Shown here in pieces: positions 11,638-20,833 of a DNA stretch of 64,000 nucleotides. The translations under genes and the position numbers were made by a program. Numbering within the stretch: the first letter of the stretch is position 1; the number at the start of each line of letters is the position of its first letter. The notes beneath the pieces are model-generated. The model was not told the DNA's origin. It saw only the letters and a list, made by a program, of their open reading frames with translations, and did not search any database. The stretch comes from Arthrobacter sp. Soil763 (GTDB lineage Bacteria; Actinomycetota; Actinomycetes; Actinomycetales; Micrococcaceae): contig NZ_LMSH01000001.1 in the NCBI RefSeq assembly GCF_001428365.1, positions 5,685 through 69,684 on the forward strand, written 5' to 3'.

Positions 11638-13752
11638 CTAAACGCGGTAGATGTTGATGCTGTTGGCCTGGACCACGTCCCGCTCCCCGGCGGCGATGCG
11701 GACACCCTGGCGGCGGTCATGCAGTTCCGAGGTGGTCAGCCGCAGCTCGTACAGCCGGTGCGCGCCGCCGTCGTCCGCGGGGATGAGCGGAAGGGTGACC
11801 TTGACGTCGTCGGCGCCGCCGTTGACCACCACGAGCCCGTCGATGCGCCCGTCGTCGGAGCCCAGCAGGAGCTGGACCACCCGGTGGCCCGGGTCCTGCC
11901 AGCGTTCCCCGGACATGGGGGCGCCGTCCGCGTCGAACCAGTGGAAGTAGGACTGCCGGTCCCGGGCCGGGTAATCGTGCGGCTGGGCGGCCAGGAATTC
12001 CTTACGGAGCCGGATCACGCGTTTGGTGGTGCGCAGCATGCCGTGGGATTCCGGGGTGCTGGTCCAGTCGATCCAGGTGATGGGGTTGTCCTGGCAGTAG
12101 GCGTTGTTGTTTCCCTGCTGGCTGCGGCCCACCTCGTCCCCGGCAGTAATCATGGGCACGCCCTGGGAGATCATCAGCGAGGCCATCAGGTTGCGGCTGG
12201 TCTGGGCGCGCCGGGCGAGGATTTCCTCGTCCTCGGTGCGGCCCTCGAAGCCGTGGTTGTAGCTGCGGTTGTCGCCGTGGCCGTCGCGGTTCTGTTCCCC
12301 GTTCGCCTCGTTGTGCTTGCGGTCGTAGGCCACCAGGTCGGCCAGGGTGAAGCCGTCGTGCGCGGTGATGAAATTGACCGAGGCCAGCCGGCTCCGGCCG
12401 GAGGGTTCGAAGAGGCTGGCCGACCCGGACAGCGCGTCCGCGAGCCGCGCCACCGACCCGCCCTGGCCGCCCGCGTCGATCGCGGCCCTGTCCGCAAGCC
12501 AGAAGGTGCGGACGGCATCGCGGAAATGGTCGTTCCAGTCCACCCAGCCCGCGGGAAAGCGGCCGGTCTGCCAGCCCCCGTAGCCGATGTCCCACGGCTC
12601 GGCGATGAGCTTGGTCTCCGAAAGGACCGGGTCCGCGGCGACGGCCACCAGGAACGGGTGCCGCGGGTCGAACTCGTTGTTGGCGTTGCGGCACAGCGTG
12701 ACGGCGAGGTCGAAGCGGAACCCGTCGATATGGAACTCATTGACCCAGTAGCGCAGGGAATCGAGCACCAGCTGAACCACGCGCGGTTCGCCGAAGTTCA
12801 GCGAATTGCCGCAACCGGTGGTGTCCACGTACTTCCCGTGGCCGTCGTGGCGGTAGTACTGCTGGTCGCCCAGGCCGCGGAAGCTCAGCGTCGGGCCGTC
12901 GGAGCCGCCCTCGGCGGTGTGGTTGTAGACGACATCGAGGATCACCTCGAGCCCCGCGGCGTGCAGCAGCTTCACCATGCCCTTGAACTCGTCCTGCACC
13001 GCTTGGGGGCCGGCGTCGCGGGCGGCCTGGGTGGCGTAGCCGGGGTGCGGGGCGAAGAACGCGGCGGTGTTATAGCCCCAGTAGTTCGGCAGCCCGAGGT
13101 TCTGCAGGTGCTGTTCGTCGATGTGGAAGTGGACCGGCAGCAGCTGGACGGCCGTGATGCCCAGCGAAATGAGGTGCTCGACCATGGCCGGGTGCGCCAT
13201 GCCGGCGTAGGTGCCCTGGAGGTGCTCGGGGATGTCCGGGTGCAGCATGGTCTGGCCGCGGACGTGGGCCTCGTAGATGATCGTGTTGCGCCACGGGGTG
13301 CGGGGCACGTGGTCCAGACCCCAGTCGAAGTCGCCGGTCATCCGCACGTTCGTAATGAAGCCGTCGCGTTCGTCCACGCCGCGGCCGTAGGGGTCCAGCA
13401 GCAGCGGCTGTTCGCCGTCGGCGTCGAAATCCAGCGTCGGAACGGACAGCGGCAGGGCGGCGGTCCCGGGCGAGGCGCGCAGGCCGTACCGCGATCCGGC
13501 CGGGAGCCCCTCGACGATGCCGTGGTGGACGCCATCGGTGACATTGGGCAGGGTTTTCAGCTGCCAGCTGCCGCCAGGGGGCTGGAAGGCGACATCCAGG
13601 GAGGCCACGCCGGGCGCGTAGACGGCCACGTTCGCGAAGGCACCCCGAGGATCGTCCGTCGCCGGGGAACCCGTGCGGGGGACGCTGACACCAAGCGGAA
13701 ACGGCCGCGAGGCGTCTACCGTGGTAGCTGCTTCAGCAAAGGACTTGACCAT
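11638..13752 (-). CDS. glgX: Glycogen debranching enzyme (isoamylase-type GlgX)
   Basis: 704-residue GH13 debranching enzyme that hydrolyses alpha-1,6 branches of glycogen after phosphorylase has trimmed the chains. It has an N-terminal CBM48-like domain and then the barrel with nucleophile Asp348 (FRFDLAV), Glu385 (IAEPWD) and Asp466 (TAHDGF). It complements glgP upstream and lies outside the GlgE operon. Followed at 19 nt by the RNase gene, so the RNase-barstar pair probably rides on the glgX transcript. Confidence 0.94.
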   Translation of the reverse strand: MVKSFAEAATTVDASRPFPLGVSVPRTGSPATDDPRGAFANVAVYAPGVASLDVAFQPPGGSWQLKTLPNVTDGVHHGIVEGLPAGSRYGLRASPGTAALPLSVPTLDFDADGEQPLLLDPYGRGVDERDGFITNVRMTGDFDWGLDHVPRTPWRNTIIYEAHVRGQTMLHPDIPEHLQGTYAGMAHPAMVEHLISLGITAVQLLPVHFHIDEQHLQNLGLPNYWGYNTAAFFAPHPGYATQAARDAGPQAVQDEFKGMVKLLHAAGLEVILDVVYNHTAEGGSDGPTLSFRGLGDQQYYRHDGHGKYVDTTGCGNSLNFGEPRVVQLVLDSLRYWVNEFHIDGFRFDLAVTLCRNANNEFDPRHPFLVAVAADPVLSETKLIAEPWDIGYGGWQTGRFPAGWVDWNDHFRDAVRTFWLADRAAIDAGGQGGSVARLADALSGSASLFEPSGRSRLASVNFITAHDGFTLADLVAYDRKHNEANGEQNRDGHGDNRSYNHGFEGRTEDEEILARRAQTSRNLMASLMISQGVPMITAGDEVGRSQQGNNNAYCQDNPITWIDWTSTPESHGMLRTTKRVIRLRKEFLAAQPHDYPARDRQSYFHWFDADGAPMSGERWQDPGHRVVQLLLGSDDGRIDGLVVVNGGADDVKVTLPLIPADDGGAHRLYELRLTTSELHDRRQGVRIAAGERDVVQANSINIYRV

Positions 13753-13863
13753 CGCTAATAGCTTAGCCGGGGATAGGGCTCCCGCTTCCCTTGCCGCGGA
13801 CGGTTACGGCGCCGCGGGCAGCGCACCGGCATACTGGGAGAAGACCCAGACTGGAGGTAACCC

Positions 13864-14670
13864 GTGCGCGTAGCACTTGCTCAGATCATTACCGGCCGCG
13901 AGCCGGAGCGGAACCTGGACCTGGTCCGGGAGTACGCCCGGAAGGCGAAGGCGGGCGGCGCCGAGCTGGTGGTCTTCCCCGAGGCGACCATGCGCGCGTT
14001 CGGCAATTCGCTGCTGGACATCGCCGAGCCCCTCGACGGGCCATGGGCGTCGCAGGTCCGAGCCCTCGCGGCGGAGCTTGGCATCGTGGTGGTGGCCGGG
14101 ATGTTCACGCCGGGCGCCGCCGGGGCCGGCGGGGCCAAGGTCCGCAACACGCTGCTGGTCACCGGCCCCGGGGTGGACACGAGCTACGACAAGATCCACC
14201 TCTTTGACGCGTTCGGATTCGCCGAGTCGGACACCGTGGACGCCGGCACGGCGCCGGTGACGTTCGACGTCGGCGGCGTCACCGTGGGGCTGGCGACCTG
14301 CTACGACCTGCGGTTCCCGGCCCTGTTCACCGAGAACGCCGACCGCGGCGCCGTGGTCAACATTGTCTGCGCGTCCTGGGGCGCCGGTCCGGGGAAAGTT
14401 GAGCAGTGGAAGCTGCTGTCCCGGGCCCGCGCCGCGGATTCCACTACGTTTGTCCTCGCGTGCGGGCAGGGCGACCCGGCCAGCCAGGGCCTCGAGGTGA
14501 AGGGCTCCGCCCCGACCGGCGTCGGCCACTCCGCCGTCATCTCCCCCTTCGGCGAGGTGCTCCAGGAACTCGACGGCGCCCCGGGCCTGCTCTTCGCCGA
14601 TCTGGACTCCGCCGAGGTCGCCGATGCCCGAGCTAAACTCCCCGTCCTCGCCAACCGCCACCGGTTCTAA
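13864..14670 (+). CDS. Carbon-nitrogen hydrolase (nitrilase/omega-amidase family)
   Basis: 268 residues of the nitrilase superfamily, which hydrolyses amide-type C-N bonds. The catalytic triad is intact: Glu40 (FPEAT), Lys110 (YDKIHLF) and Cys146 (ATCYDLRFP). The KIHLFD and CYDLRFP signatures resemble the Nit/omega-amidase and deaminated-glutathione amidase branch, but the substrate is not certain. GTG start, with a strong GGAGGTAA at 13853-13860. Transcribed divergently from glgX; ends just before the 32-bp repeat array. Confidence 0.88.
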   Translation: MRVALAQIITGREPERNLDLVREYARKAKAGGAELVVFPEATMRAFGNSLLDIAEPLDGPWASQVRALAAELGIVVVAGMFTPGAAGAGGAKVRNTLLVTGPGVDTSYDKIHLFDAFGFAESDTVDAGTAPVTFDVGGVTVGLATCYDLRFPALFTENADRGAVVNIVCASWGAGPGKVEQWKLLSRARAADSTTFVLACGQGDPASQGLEVKGSAPTGVGHSAVISPFGEVLQELDGAPGLLFADLDSAEVADARAKLPVLANRHRF

Positions 14671-14866
14671 CCGACGCTCCCTCACGTCTGGCACCCCACC
14701 GCCCGACGCTCCCTGACTTTTGGCACCAAAAAGCAAAACGCTCCCTCACTTGATGTGAGGGAGCGTTTTGACTGCTGCTACCGGATCTGAGGGAGCGTCC
14801 CGGAAAAGCCCGTCAAACCTCAGGGAGCGTCCCGGGAAACCCGCCGAACCTGAGGGAGCGTCGGGG
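14671..14866. repeat. Seven-unit 32-bp repeat array, three units facing four
   Basis: The core ACGCTCCCTCA occurs forward at 14674, 14706 and 14738 (32-bp spacing), then in reverse orientation ending at 14766, 14798, 14830 and 14861 (spacing 32, 32, 31). The rest of each unit is weakly conserved (TnnGGCnCC). The innermost forward and reverse units make a perfect hairpin. The array fills the space between two convergent genes. Two further forward copies lie at 58508-58562. Confidence 0.85.
14734..14770. terminator. Bidirectional terminator hairpin at the centre of the repeat array
   Basis: Perfect 16-bp inverted repeat: CAAAACGCTCCCTCAC at 14734-14749 and its complement at 14755-14770, with a 5-nt loop. 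The outer CAAAA/TTTTG pairs give a U-run to transcripts from either direction. It separates the convergent nitrilase-family and rlmB genes. Confidence 0.75.
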
Positions 14867-14867
14867 G

Positions 14868-15854
14868 TTATTTGACGGCGCGCTGGCGGGAGATCTCGTA
14901 GAGCGAGATGCCGACGGCCATGGAGGCGTTGAGCGATTCCATTGCGGAGTCGATCGGGATGGAGACGATCTGGTCGCAGTTCTCCCGGACCAGGCGGCTC
15001 AGGCCCTTGCCCTCGGAGCCGACGACGATGCACACCGGTTCCCCGGCCAGCGCCAGGTCCGGCAGCGAGACGTCGCCGTCGCCGTCCAGGCCCAGAACGT
15101 AGATGCCCATGTTCTTGAAGGCCTTCAGCGTGTTGTTCAGGTTCGCGGCGCGGGCCACGGGGACGCGGACGGCGGCGCCGGCACTGGTCTTCCAGGCCGA
15201 GGCGGTGACGCCGACGGACCGGCGCTCGGGCACGATGACGCCGTGGCCGCTGAAGGCCGAGACGGAGCGGATGATCGCGCCGAGGTTGCGCGGGTCGGTG
15301 ATGCCGTCGAGGGCGACGAAGAGCGGGGCGTTGGCGATGTGGCCCTTCTTCCAGCCCTCCACGGTTTCCTCGGCCAGTTCGTAGGCGTCCTGGTATTCAT
15401 ACGGCGGGATCTGCAGCACGAGGCCCTGGTGGATGGCGTCGTCAGTCATCCGGTCCAGTTCCGGCTTGCCGGTTTCCAGCAGCGGGATGCCGCGCTCGGC
15501 CGCAATCTTCAGCGACTCCTTGACCCGGTCGTCCATCTCGATGCGGATGGCGACATGCAGGGCCTTGGCCGGGATCCCGGCGCGCAGTGCCTCGACGACG
15601 GAGTTACGGCCGGTGACGACTTCCTCGGTGGCACGGCCCTTGGGACCGGAGCGGGCGCCGGCGCTGCGGGCGCCCGGGGCGCGCTTGGCGGCGGAGCGCT
15701 CGGCAAGCTGCTTGTTCTTGTGGGCCTTGTGGTAGACCCGGTCCTCCGCCTTGGGCGTGGGGCCCTTGCCCTCGAGGGCCTTGCGGCCGTGACCGCCGGT
15801 CCCGACGGTGGGGCCCTTCTTCTGTTTGACCGAGCGGCGACCGTTGTTGGCCAT
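14868..15854 (-). CDS. rlmB: 23S rRNA (guanosine-2'-O-)-methyltransferase, RlmB/TrmH (SpoU) family
   Basis: 328 residues from ATG 15854 (MANNGRRS). The first 75 or so residues are basic and disordered-looking (RNA-contacting tail), then an RNA-binding substrate domain, then the SPOUT methyltransferase domain with all three motifs: DPRNLGAIIRS, VVGSEGKGLS and SLNASMAVGIS. It would 2'-O-methylate a guanosine of 23S rRNA (G2251 in the RlmB subgroup). Last gene of the carD-cysS block, 145 bp after cysS, the order also found in mycobacteria. Confidence 0.9.
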   Translation of the reverse strand: MANNGRRSVKQKKGPTVGTGGHGRKALEGKGPTPKAEDRVYHKAHKNKQLAERSAAKRAPGARSAGARSGPKGRATEEVVTGRNSVVEALRAGIPAKALHVAIRIEMDDRVKESLKIAAERGIPLLETGKPELDRMTDDAIHQGLVLQIPPYEYQDAYELAEETVEGWKKGHIANAPLFVALDGITDPRNLGAIIRSVSAFSGHGVIVPERRSVGVTASAWKTSAGAAVRVPVARAANLNNTLKAFKNMGIYVLGLDGDGDVSLPDLALAGEPVCIVVGSEGKGLSRLVRENCDQIVSIPIDSAMESLNASMAVGISLYEISRQRAVK

Positions 15855-15999
15855 GAGTTTCACCCTTTTAACTACGCGATTCGTGGATAAGTCCGACTTC
15901 CAGTCTACTGACCCGGATAAAATCCTCGACCGCACGGTTCGGCGCAGGGCCCGGCCGCCGGGCGGCCGCACCGCGTGCCAGCCGCGTGTCAGCCGCGTG

Positions 16000-17454
16000 T
16001 CAGCCGCGCTTGAGGCTCCAGTTCGCGCCGTCCGCGCCGTCCTCGACGACGACGCCGGCCGCCGCCAGGGTGTCCCGGATCGCGTCCGAGGCGGCCCAGT
16101 CCTTGGCCGCGCGGGCCTGGGCCCTGGCGGCGAGCTGGGCTTCGACCAGGACGCCGAGCGCGGCGGTGGCCTGCTCGTCGACGGCCGCGGCCGCGGTGTC
16201 GTTCAGGCCCAGGACCCGCAGCATGTCGTGCACGTCGTGCAGAGCGGCGCGGGCGTCCTCGAGCCGGCCCTCGGTCAGGGCGGTGTTGCCGGCCCGGACG
16301 GTTTCGTGCAGGACGGCTAGCGCCTGCGGCACATTCAGGTCATCGTCCATGGCGCGTTCGAAGGCCTCCGGCACGGCCCCGACGGTGCCGAACGTGTAGG
16401 ACCCGCCGTCGGAAAGGGCACGGACGGCGCGGCTGATGAACCCGTCAATGCGTTCGACGGCGGCCGCGGCCTCCTGCAGCGACGTGGGCTGGTAGTCGAG
16501 CACCGAGCGGTACTGGGCCTGGCCGAGGTAGTACCGGACGACGCGCGGCGGGGCGAGTTCCAGCATCTCGGCCGGGCTGATGGTGTTGCCGATGGACTTG
16601 GACATCTTCTCGCCGGCGTAGGTGACCATGCCGTTGTGCATCCAGAAGTTGGCGAAGCCGTGGCCTGCCGCCTGGGACTGGGCCATCTCGTTTTCGTGGT
16701 GCGGGAAGCGCAGGTCCAGGCCGCCGCCGTGGATGTCGAACTCGGTGCCGAGGTACTTGGTGACCATCGCGGAGCACTCCAGGTGCCAGCCCGGCCGCCC
16801 GGCGCCCCACGGCGAGTCCCAGCTCGCCGTCGTCGGCTCTCCTTCCTTGTGGCCCTTCCAGAGGGCGAAGTCGCGGGGGTCTTTCTTCCCGCGGGGGTCC
16901 GAGTCGGCGGCGCCCTGCATGTCGTCAATGTTCTGGCGGGTCAGCGAGCCGTACTTGGACCACGAGCGCACGTCGAAGTAGACGTCGCCGGAGCCGTCGG
17001 TGGCGGGATAGGCATGGCCGCGGTCGATCAGCCGGGCAATGAGGGCGTGCATCTCGGGGATGTGGCCGGTGGCGCGCGGTTCGTAGGTGGGGCGGGAGAC
17101 GCCCAGCGTGTCGTAGGCCTTGAGGAATTCCTGCTCGTACCGGTAGGCCAGCGCCCACCATTCCTCCTCGCGGACGGTGCCCGGCTCGCCCGCGAAGTCA
17201 GCGGCGAAGGACTCTGCGGACTTCGCCAGGATCTTGTCGTCAATGTCGGTGACGTTGCGGACCACGGTGACCCGGAAGCCGCGGTACTGCAGCCAGCGGG
17301 TGAGCTGGTCGAACGCGATCGCGGAGCGGATGTGCCCGACGTGCGGCATGCCCTGCACGGTGGCGCCGCAGTAATACAGGCTCACCTGGCCAGGTACAAG
17401 GGGAACGAAGTCCCGGACTTCGGCGGATGCTGTGTCGTAAAAGCGCAGGGTCAC
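16000..17454 (-). CDS. cysS: Cysteinyl-tRNA synthetase
   Basis: 484 residues, normal for CysRS. The HIGH motif is HVGH within [10 protein letters not shown], the KMSKS motif is present intact ([10 protein letters not shown]), and the zinc-site segment YYCGATV is visible near residue 28. The full anticodon-side domain is present, which argues against the shorter mycothiol ligase MshC. Charges tRNA-Cys. The last codon lies in a small 11-bp tandem repeat (see findings). Upstream neighbours are a small lipoprotein gene and ispF. Confidence 0.95.
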   Translation of the reverse strand: MTLRFYDTASAEVRDFVPLVPGQVSLYYCGATVQGMPHVGHIRSAIAFDQLTRWLQYRGFRVTVVRNVTDIDDKILAKSAESFAADFAGEPGTVREEEWWALAYRYEQEFLKAYDTLGVSRPTYEPRATGHIPEMHALIARLIDRGHAYPATDGSGDVYFDVRSWSKYGSLTRQNIDDMQGAADSDPRGKKDPRDFALWKGHKEGEPTTASWDSPWGAGRPGWHLECSAMVTKYLGTEFDIHGGGLDLRFPHHENEMAQSQAAGHGFANFWMHNGMVTYAGEKMSKSIGNTISPAEMLELAPPRVVRYYLGQAQYRSVLDYQPTSLQEAAAAVERIDGFISRAVRALSDGGSYTFGTVGAVPEAFERAMDDDLNVPQALAVLHETVRAGNTALTEGRLEDARAALHDVHDMLRVLGLNDTAAAAVDEQATAALGVLVEAQLAARAQARAAKDWAASDAIRDTLAAAGVVVEDGADGANWSLKRG

Positions 17455-17507
17455 CGCTCCAGATTAGCCGATCCCGGTTCCCGCCCCGCCGGGGTGCTTG
17501 GCCCGGG

Positions 17508-17855
17508 TTACCTGCAGTGCTGGCCGATCTTGTCCATCTGCTGGCGGAGCTGCGTCAGCTGCTCGGAGGTCTGCCTGCCGGTGGCGCTCGCGGCGACCTG
17601 CTTCATGACGTCGGCCATCGACTGGATCGGTTCGGCGATCTCCGGGGCGACTTTGTCCGCGACTTCCTGGTAATGCTGGCCGATCTGGCCGGCTTTTTCC
17701 TTATCGCTCCCCTTGGGGACGAAGGTATCGGTATTGAGGAACTTGCAGCTTTCCTCCACGCTCATCCGGGGCGTGGCCGACGGGGCAGGGGTGCCGCCGC
17801 AGGCGGTTAGCAGCGTTGCCGCAAGAACGACGACGGCGGGAAGCAGCTTTTTCAC
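17508..17855 (-). CDS. Small lipoprotein of unknown function
   Basis: 115 residues. Lys-rich start, hydrophobic stretch and lipobox LLTACG (Cys19) predict export and lipid anchoring to the outer face of the membrane. The mature part is hydrophilic, about 95 residues, with two further Cys (C37 and the penultimate residue) that could form a disulfide. No family recognised. It sits in the ispF-cysS interval on the same strand. Confidence 0.75.
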   Translation of the reverse strand: MKKLLPAVVVLAATLLTACGGTPAPSATPRMSVEESCKFLNTDTFVPKGSDKEKAGQIGQHYQEVADKVAPEIAEPIQSMADVMKQVAASATGRQTSEQLTQLRQQMDKIGQHCR

Positions 17856-17918
17856 GGGAAGTCTCCTGACGATTCCGGAGGGGTGTCCCTTAAGCGTAGG
17901 CCTCCGGGCCGGTGATGG

Positions 17919-18425
17919 TCAGCCCGCGGGGTAAACCAGGGCGGTGGCCGTTGCCGCGATGCCTTCGCCGCGGCCGGTGAAACCCAGCCCGTCGCTGGTG
18001 GTCGCCGAGACACTTACCGGCGCGCCGGCGGCTTCGCTCAGCACCCGCTGCGACTCCTCGCGCCGCGGTCCGAACTTGGGCCGGTTCGCCACGAACTGGA
18101 CGGCGATGTTGCCGATCTCAAAACCCGCGGCCCGGACGATCCGGGCGGCCTCGGCCAGCAAGGTGGCCCCCGAGGCCCCGGCGTATTCGGGCCGGTCCGT
18201 GCCGAAGTGCGTGCCAAGGTCGCCCACGCCGGCGGCGGAGAACAGTGCGTCAGCGGCGGCGTGCGCCACCGGGTCGCCGTCGGAGTGGCCGGCGAGTCCG
18301 CGTTCGCCCTCCCAGAACAGCCCGCCCAGCCAGAGCGGCTGCGGCGCCTCGTCCGGGGCGTAGGCGTGGACGTCGATCCCGATCCCGGTCCTGGGCAGGA
18401 GCGGGGGCTGTGGCTGTGCGTCCAT
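17919..18425 (-). CDS. ispF: 2-C-methyl-D-erythritol 2,4-cyclodiphosphate synthase
   Basis: 168 residues, the normal length of IspF. It cyclises CDP-ME-2-phosphate to MEcPP in the non-mevalonate isoprenoid pathway. The metal-binding residues are visible: Asp18 and His20 (GIDVHAY) and the GHSDGD segment near residue 46-51. [13 protein letters not shown] near the C-terminus is also a family signature. Begins 2 nt after ispD, so the two pathway enzymes are translationally close. Confidence 0.95.
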   Translation of the reverse strand: MDAQPQPPLLPRTGIGIDVHAYAPDEAPQPLWLGGLFWEGERGLAGHSDGDPVAHAAADALFSAAGVGDLGTHFGTDRPEYAGASGATLLAEAARIVRAAGFEIGNIAVQFVANRPKFGPRREESQRVLSEAAGAPVSVSATTSDGLGFTGRGEGIAATATALVYPAG

Positions 18426-18427
18426 CC

Positions 18428-19246
18428 CTAGCCCTCCACCCAGCGGGCACCGAGCGGGCCTTCGAGCAGTCCCTCGGCGAGGATGAGGTCCAGCGGGGTG
18501 GTGATCTTAAGGGACTGGCTGGCCCCGCGCACGGCGTAGACGGGGACGCCCAGCAGTTCGACCAGCATGGCGTCGTCCGTCACGGCCGCCGCGCGGTCCG
18601 CGTCGAAGCCGGCTGCCGCTTCGTGTGCCCGGCGGAGGGTGGCGAGTTCGAAGCCCTGCGGGGTCTGGACGGACCGGAGCTGTTCGCGGGGCGCGGTGCC
18701 GGTGACCACTTCCGGGGCGATGCCGGCGCTGCCGTCGTGGGTGGCTTCGACGGTTTTGACCGTATCGACCACCGGGACGACCGGGATGACGGCCTTGGCG
18801 CCGGCCGCCAGCGCGGCCGCAACCCGGTGGAAGACGGCTTCGGGGGCGAGTGCCCGGGCAGCGTCGTGGACCAGGACGGCCTCAACGTCGGGTTCCAGGG
18901 CCGCGACGGCGGCACGCACGGAGTCCGCGCGGCTCGCGCCGCCGTCGACGATGGAGACGGCGGGCAGCTGGACGGCCGCGCTGGAGGTTGCGGTGCGGCG
19001 GTGTTCGGCCTGCAGCTCCGCAGCGAAGCTCTCGCACTGGGCCCGCAGCTCGGCGTCGCCTGGCGGCAGCGCGACGCAGATCTGCCGGGCGATGCCGGCC
19101 GCGGCGACTCCGCGCAGCGCGTGAGTGAGGATGCTGTCGCCGCCCAGCGGGACCTTCGCCTTGGGCATGCCGTAGCCCAGCCGCTGGCCGGATCCGGCGG
19201 CCACGAGGATGACCGCGGTGACGGGAGCTGTCGATGCAGTGTTCAT
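18428..19246 (-). CDS. ispD: 2-C-methyl-D-erythritol 4-phosphate cytidylyltransferase
   Basis: 272 residues. IspD couples MEP with CTP to give CDP-ME. The nucleotide-binding signature [19 protein letters not shown] lies at residues 16-34, and HDAARAL and TPQGF are the other conserved catalytic-site segments. Slightly longer than the usual 230 or so residues because of an alanine-rich insert near residue 80. In tandem with ispF and downstream of carD, which has its own terminator. Confidence 0.94.
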   Translation of the reverse strand: MNTASTAPVTAVILVAAGSGQRLGYGMPKAKVPLGGDSILTHALRGVAAAGIARQICVALPPGDAELRAQCESFAAELQAEHRRTATSSAAVQLPAVSIVDGGASRADSVRAAVAALEPDVEAVLVHDAARALAPEAVFHRVAAALAAGAKAVIPVVPVVDTVKTVEATHDGSAGIAPEVVTGTAPREQLRSVQTPQGFELATLRRAHEAAAGFDADRAAAVTDDAMLVELLGVPVYAVRGASQSLKITTPLDLILAEGLLEGPLGARWVEG

Positions 19247-19300
19247 GCGCTCAAGACTACGTCCCGCCGCCGGGGCCGGCAGGTTTTGGGCAAAAAGAAG

Positions 19301-19325
19301 CCCCGGCGGCGTGATGCCACCGGGG
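19301..19325 (-). terminator. Intrinsic terminator after carD
   Basis: CCCCGGCGGC at 19301-19310 pairs with GCCACCGGGG at 19316-19325 (one mismatch, 5-nt loop). On the minus strand it is followed by CTTCTTTTTG. It lies 13 nt past the carD stop and would separate carD from ispD transcription. Confidence 0.8.
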
Positions 19326-19337
19326 TTCGATTCTTAG

Positions 19338-19820
19338 CTAGGAAGCCAGGACCTCGTCGAGAACGCTTGCGGCCTTCTCTTCATCGGTCTTCTCAGCCAG
19401 TGCCAGTTCTGAAATCAGAATCTGGCGGGCCTTGGCCAGCATGCGCTTCTCTCCTGCGGAGAGACCCCGGTCGTGGTCCCGGCGCCACAGGTCGCGGACG
19501 ACCTCTGCCACCTTGATCACGTCACCGGAAGCAAGCTTTTCCAGGTTTGCCTTGTAACGACGCGACCAGTTGGTGGGCTCTTCAGTGAACTCGGCACGCA
19601 GCACGTCGAAAACGTGCTCCAAGCCTTCCTTGCCCACTACGTCCCGGACCCCAACAAGGTCAACGTTTTCTGCTGGAACTTCAATGGTCAGATCACCCTG
19701 AGCCACCTTGAGCTTGAGATACATCTTCTCTTCGCCCTTGACAGTGCGCATCTTGATTTCTTCAATTTTGGCTGCACCGTGGTGAGGGTAAACTACTGTC
19801 TCGCCGACCTCAAAAACCAT
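19338..19820 (-). CDS. carD: CarD-family RNA polymerase-binding transcription factor
   Basis: 160 residues from ATG 19820. CarD binds the RNA polymerase beta subunit and promoter DNA, stabilising open complexes at rRNA and housekeeping promoters. The N-terminal RNAP-interacting Tudor-like domain (about 1-60) starts with [18 protein letters not shown], and the helical C-terminal DNA-contacting domain contains [18 protein letters not shown] longer frame exists upstream but lacks family similarity; AAAGGGGA precedes the chosen start. Own terminator downstream. Confidence 0.95.
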   Translation of the reverse strand: MVFEVGETVVYPHHGAAKIEEIKMRTVKGEEKMYLKLKVAQGDLTIEVPAENVDLVGVRDVVGKEGLEHVFDVLRAEFTEEPTNWSRRYKANLEKLASGDVIKVAEVVRDLWRRDHDRGLSAGEKRMLAKARQILISELALAEKTDEEKAASVLDEVLAS

Positions 19821-20155
19821 GTGGACATTCCCCTTTCCCGCAGACCAGTTTATCACGATTAAGGCATACGACTGCCATGGATCGGCCACGGAAACCGCGT
19901 AAATACGCGGAAAATCGCCATAATCGGCCTCTCAAACCCCTTGACGGACGCGGATAATAGTGCATTGCCCGGCGGCTGCCAAGGGCTTCCGGGTCCGACG
20001 GCGGAGGGGTCACCGGCTGGCCGGACGGCCCCCGGCTGCTCCCTCCCACCGGCCCCGGCCGGGCGCTTTCATGTAGCGCCCGGAATCCGCGTTTGGGGCG
20101 ATTGCGGATAGGCTATGGCTGAATAATGTTTCAAGACTCTCAAGGAGTGCGTGAC
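19821..20155. other. Divergent intergenic region carD / lpqE-like gene
   Basis: 335 bp without a plausible gene. It contains a perfect 9-bp hairpin (CCGGGCGCT at 20059-20067 with AGCGCCCGG at 20075-20083, 7-nt loop) and, nearer the lipoprotein gene, a plausible promoter: TTGCGG at 20102-20107, 16 nt, TAATGT at 20124-20129. Toward carD a TAAACT -10-like box lies at 19852-19847. Confidence 0.45.
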
Positions 20156-20746
20156 GTGCGTTTCACTGCGATGACTCGGGGCCGGCGCGGCAAGCTGGCA
20201 ATGGCAACGGCTGCACTTGGCATTGGCCTGCTGTCCGTGACCGGATGCGGCTACATCAATGCCCAGCAGACGACGGAGCAGTACTCGGCGTCGGACGGGA
20301 CGGCGACGGAGCTCGGCCCGCTCAAGCTGCGCAACATGATGATCATCGCCGATGGTGAGGACAAGGCAGGCCGCGTGATCGGCGCCGTCTACAATTCCTC
20401 GGCCAACGATGTGAAGCTCACCATTAACGGCGCCGGCGGGTCCCAGACCCAGGTCCCGGTCAAGAAGAACTCCTACGTGCTGCTCAACGAGTCCTCCGAC
20501 CCGGCCATCCTGAGCACCGCCGGTGGCAAGCCGGGCTCGCTGGTGGAGGTCACGATCCGCGAGGACGGGACCAACAAGGACGCCAAGTTCAAGGTCCCGG
20601 TGCTGGATTCGACGATCGTGGACTACAAGTCCTTCCTGCCCACGGCCGAGCCCACCACGTCGGAGTCCGCCTCGGGCACGGCTTCGCCGTCCGAGACCCC
20701 GTCCGAGACCCCGACCGAGACGCCGTCGGCCACCCCGACGCCGTAG
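20156..20746 (+). CDS. LpqE-like exported lipoprotein
   Basis: 196 residues from GTG 20156, chosen because AAGGAG lies 8 nt upstream. The N-terminus is a lipoprotein signal (MTRGRRGK, hydrophobic stretch, lipobox SVTGCG). A beta-rich domain of about 120 residues follows, then a C-terminal tail of Ser/Thr/Pro/Glu repeats (SETPSETPTETPS). Its place divergent from carD-ispD-ispF-cysS-rlmB matches lpqE (Rv3584) of M. tuberculosis, and the identification leans on this synteny. Function unknown; located on the outer membrane-facing surface. Confidence 0.7.
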   Translation: MRFTAMTRGRRGKLAMATAALGIGLLSVTGCGYINAQQTTEQYSASDGTATELGPLKLRNMMIIADGEDKAGRVIGAVYNSSANDVKLTINGAGGSQTQVPVKKNSYVLLNESSDPAILSTAGGKPGSLVEVTIREDGTNKDAKFKVPVLDSTIVDYKSFLPTAEPTTSESASGTASPSETPSETPTETPSATPTP

Positions 20747-20769
20747 CGCCGGAAAAGTTACGTCCGCAC

Positions 20770-20810
20770 GCAGAAGGAGGGGCACCCGCACGGGGTGCCC
20801 CTCCTTCTGC
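20770..20810. terminator. Bidirectional terminator between lpqE-like gene and regX3
   Basis: Perfect 18-bp inverted repeat: GCAGAAGGAGGGGCACCC at 20770-20787 with its complement at 20793-20810, 5-nt loop. It sits between two convergent genes. No extended U-run, but the stem is very stable. Confidence 0.7.
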
Positions 20811-20833
20811 GTTAACCCGGCTGTCCGCGCCGC

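Noticed and set aside
14671..14866. CRISPR array
   Set aside because: Only 11-12 bp are conserved per 32-bp unit, units change orientation, there are no distinct spacers and no cas genes in the window.
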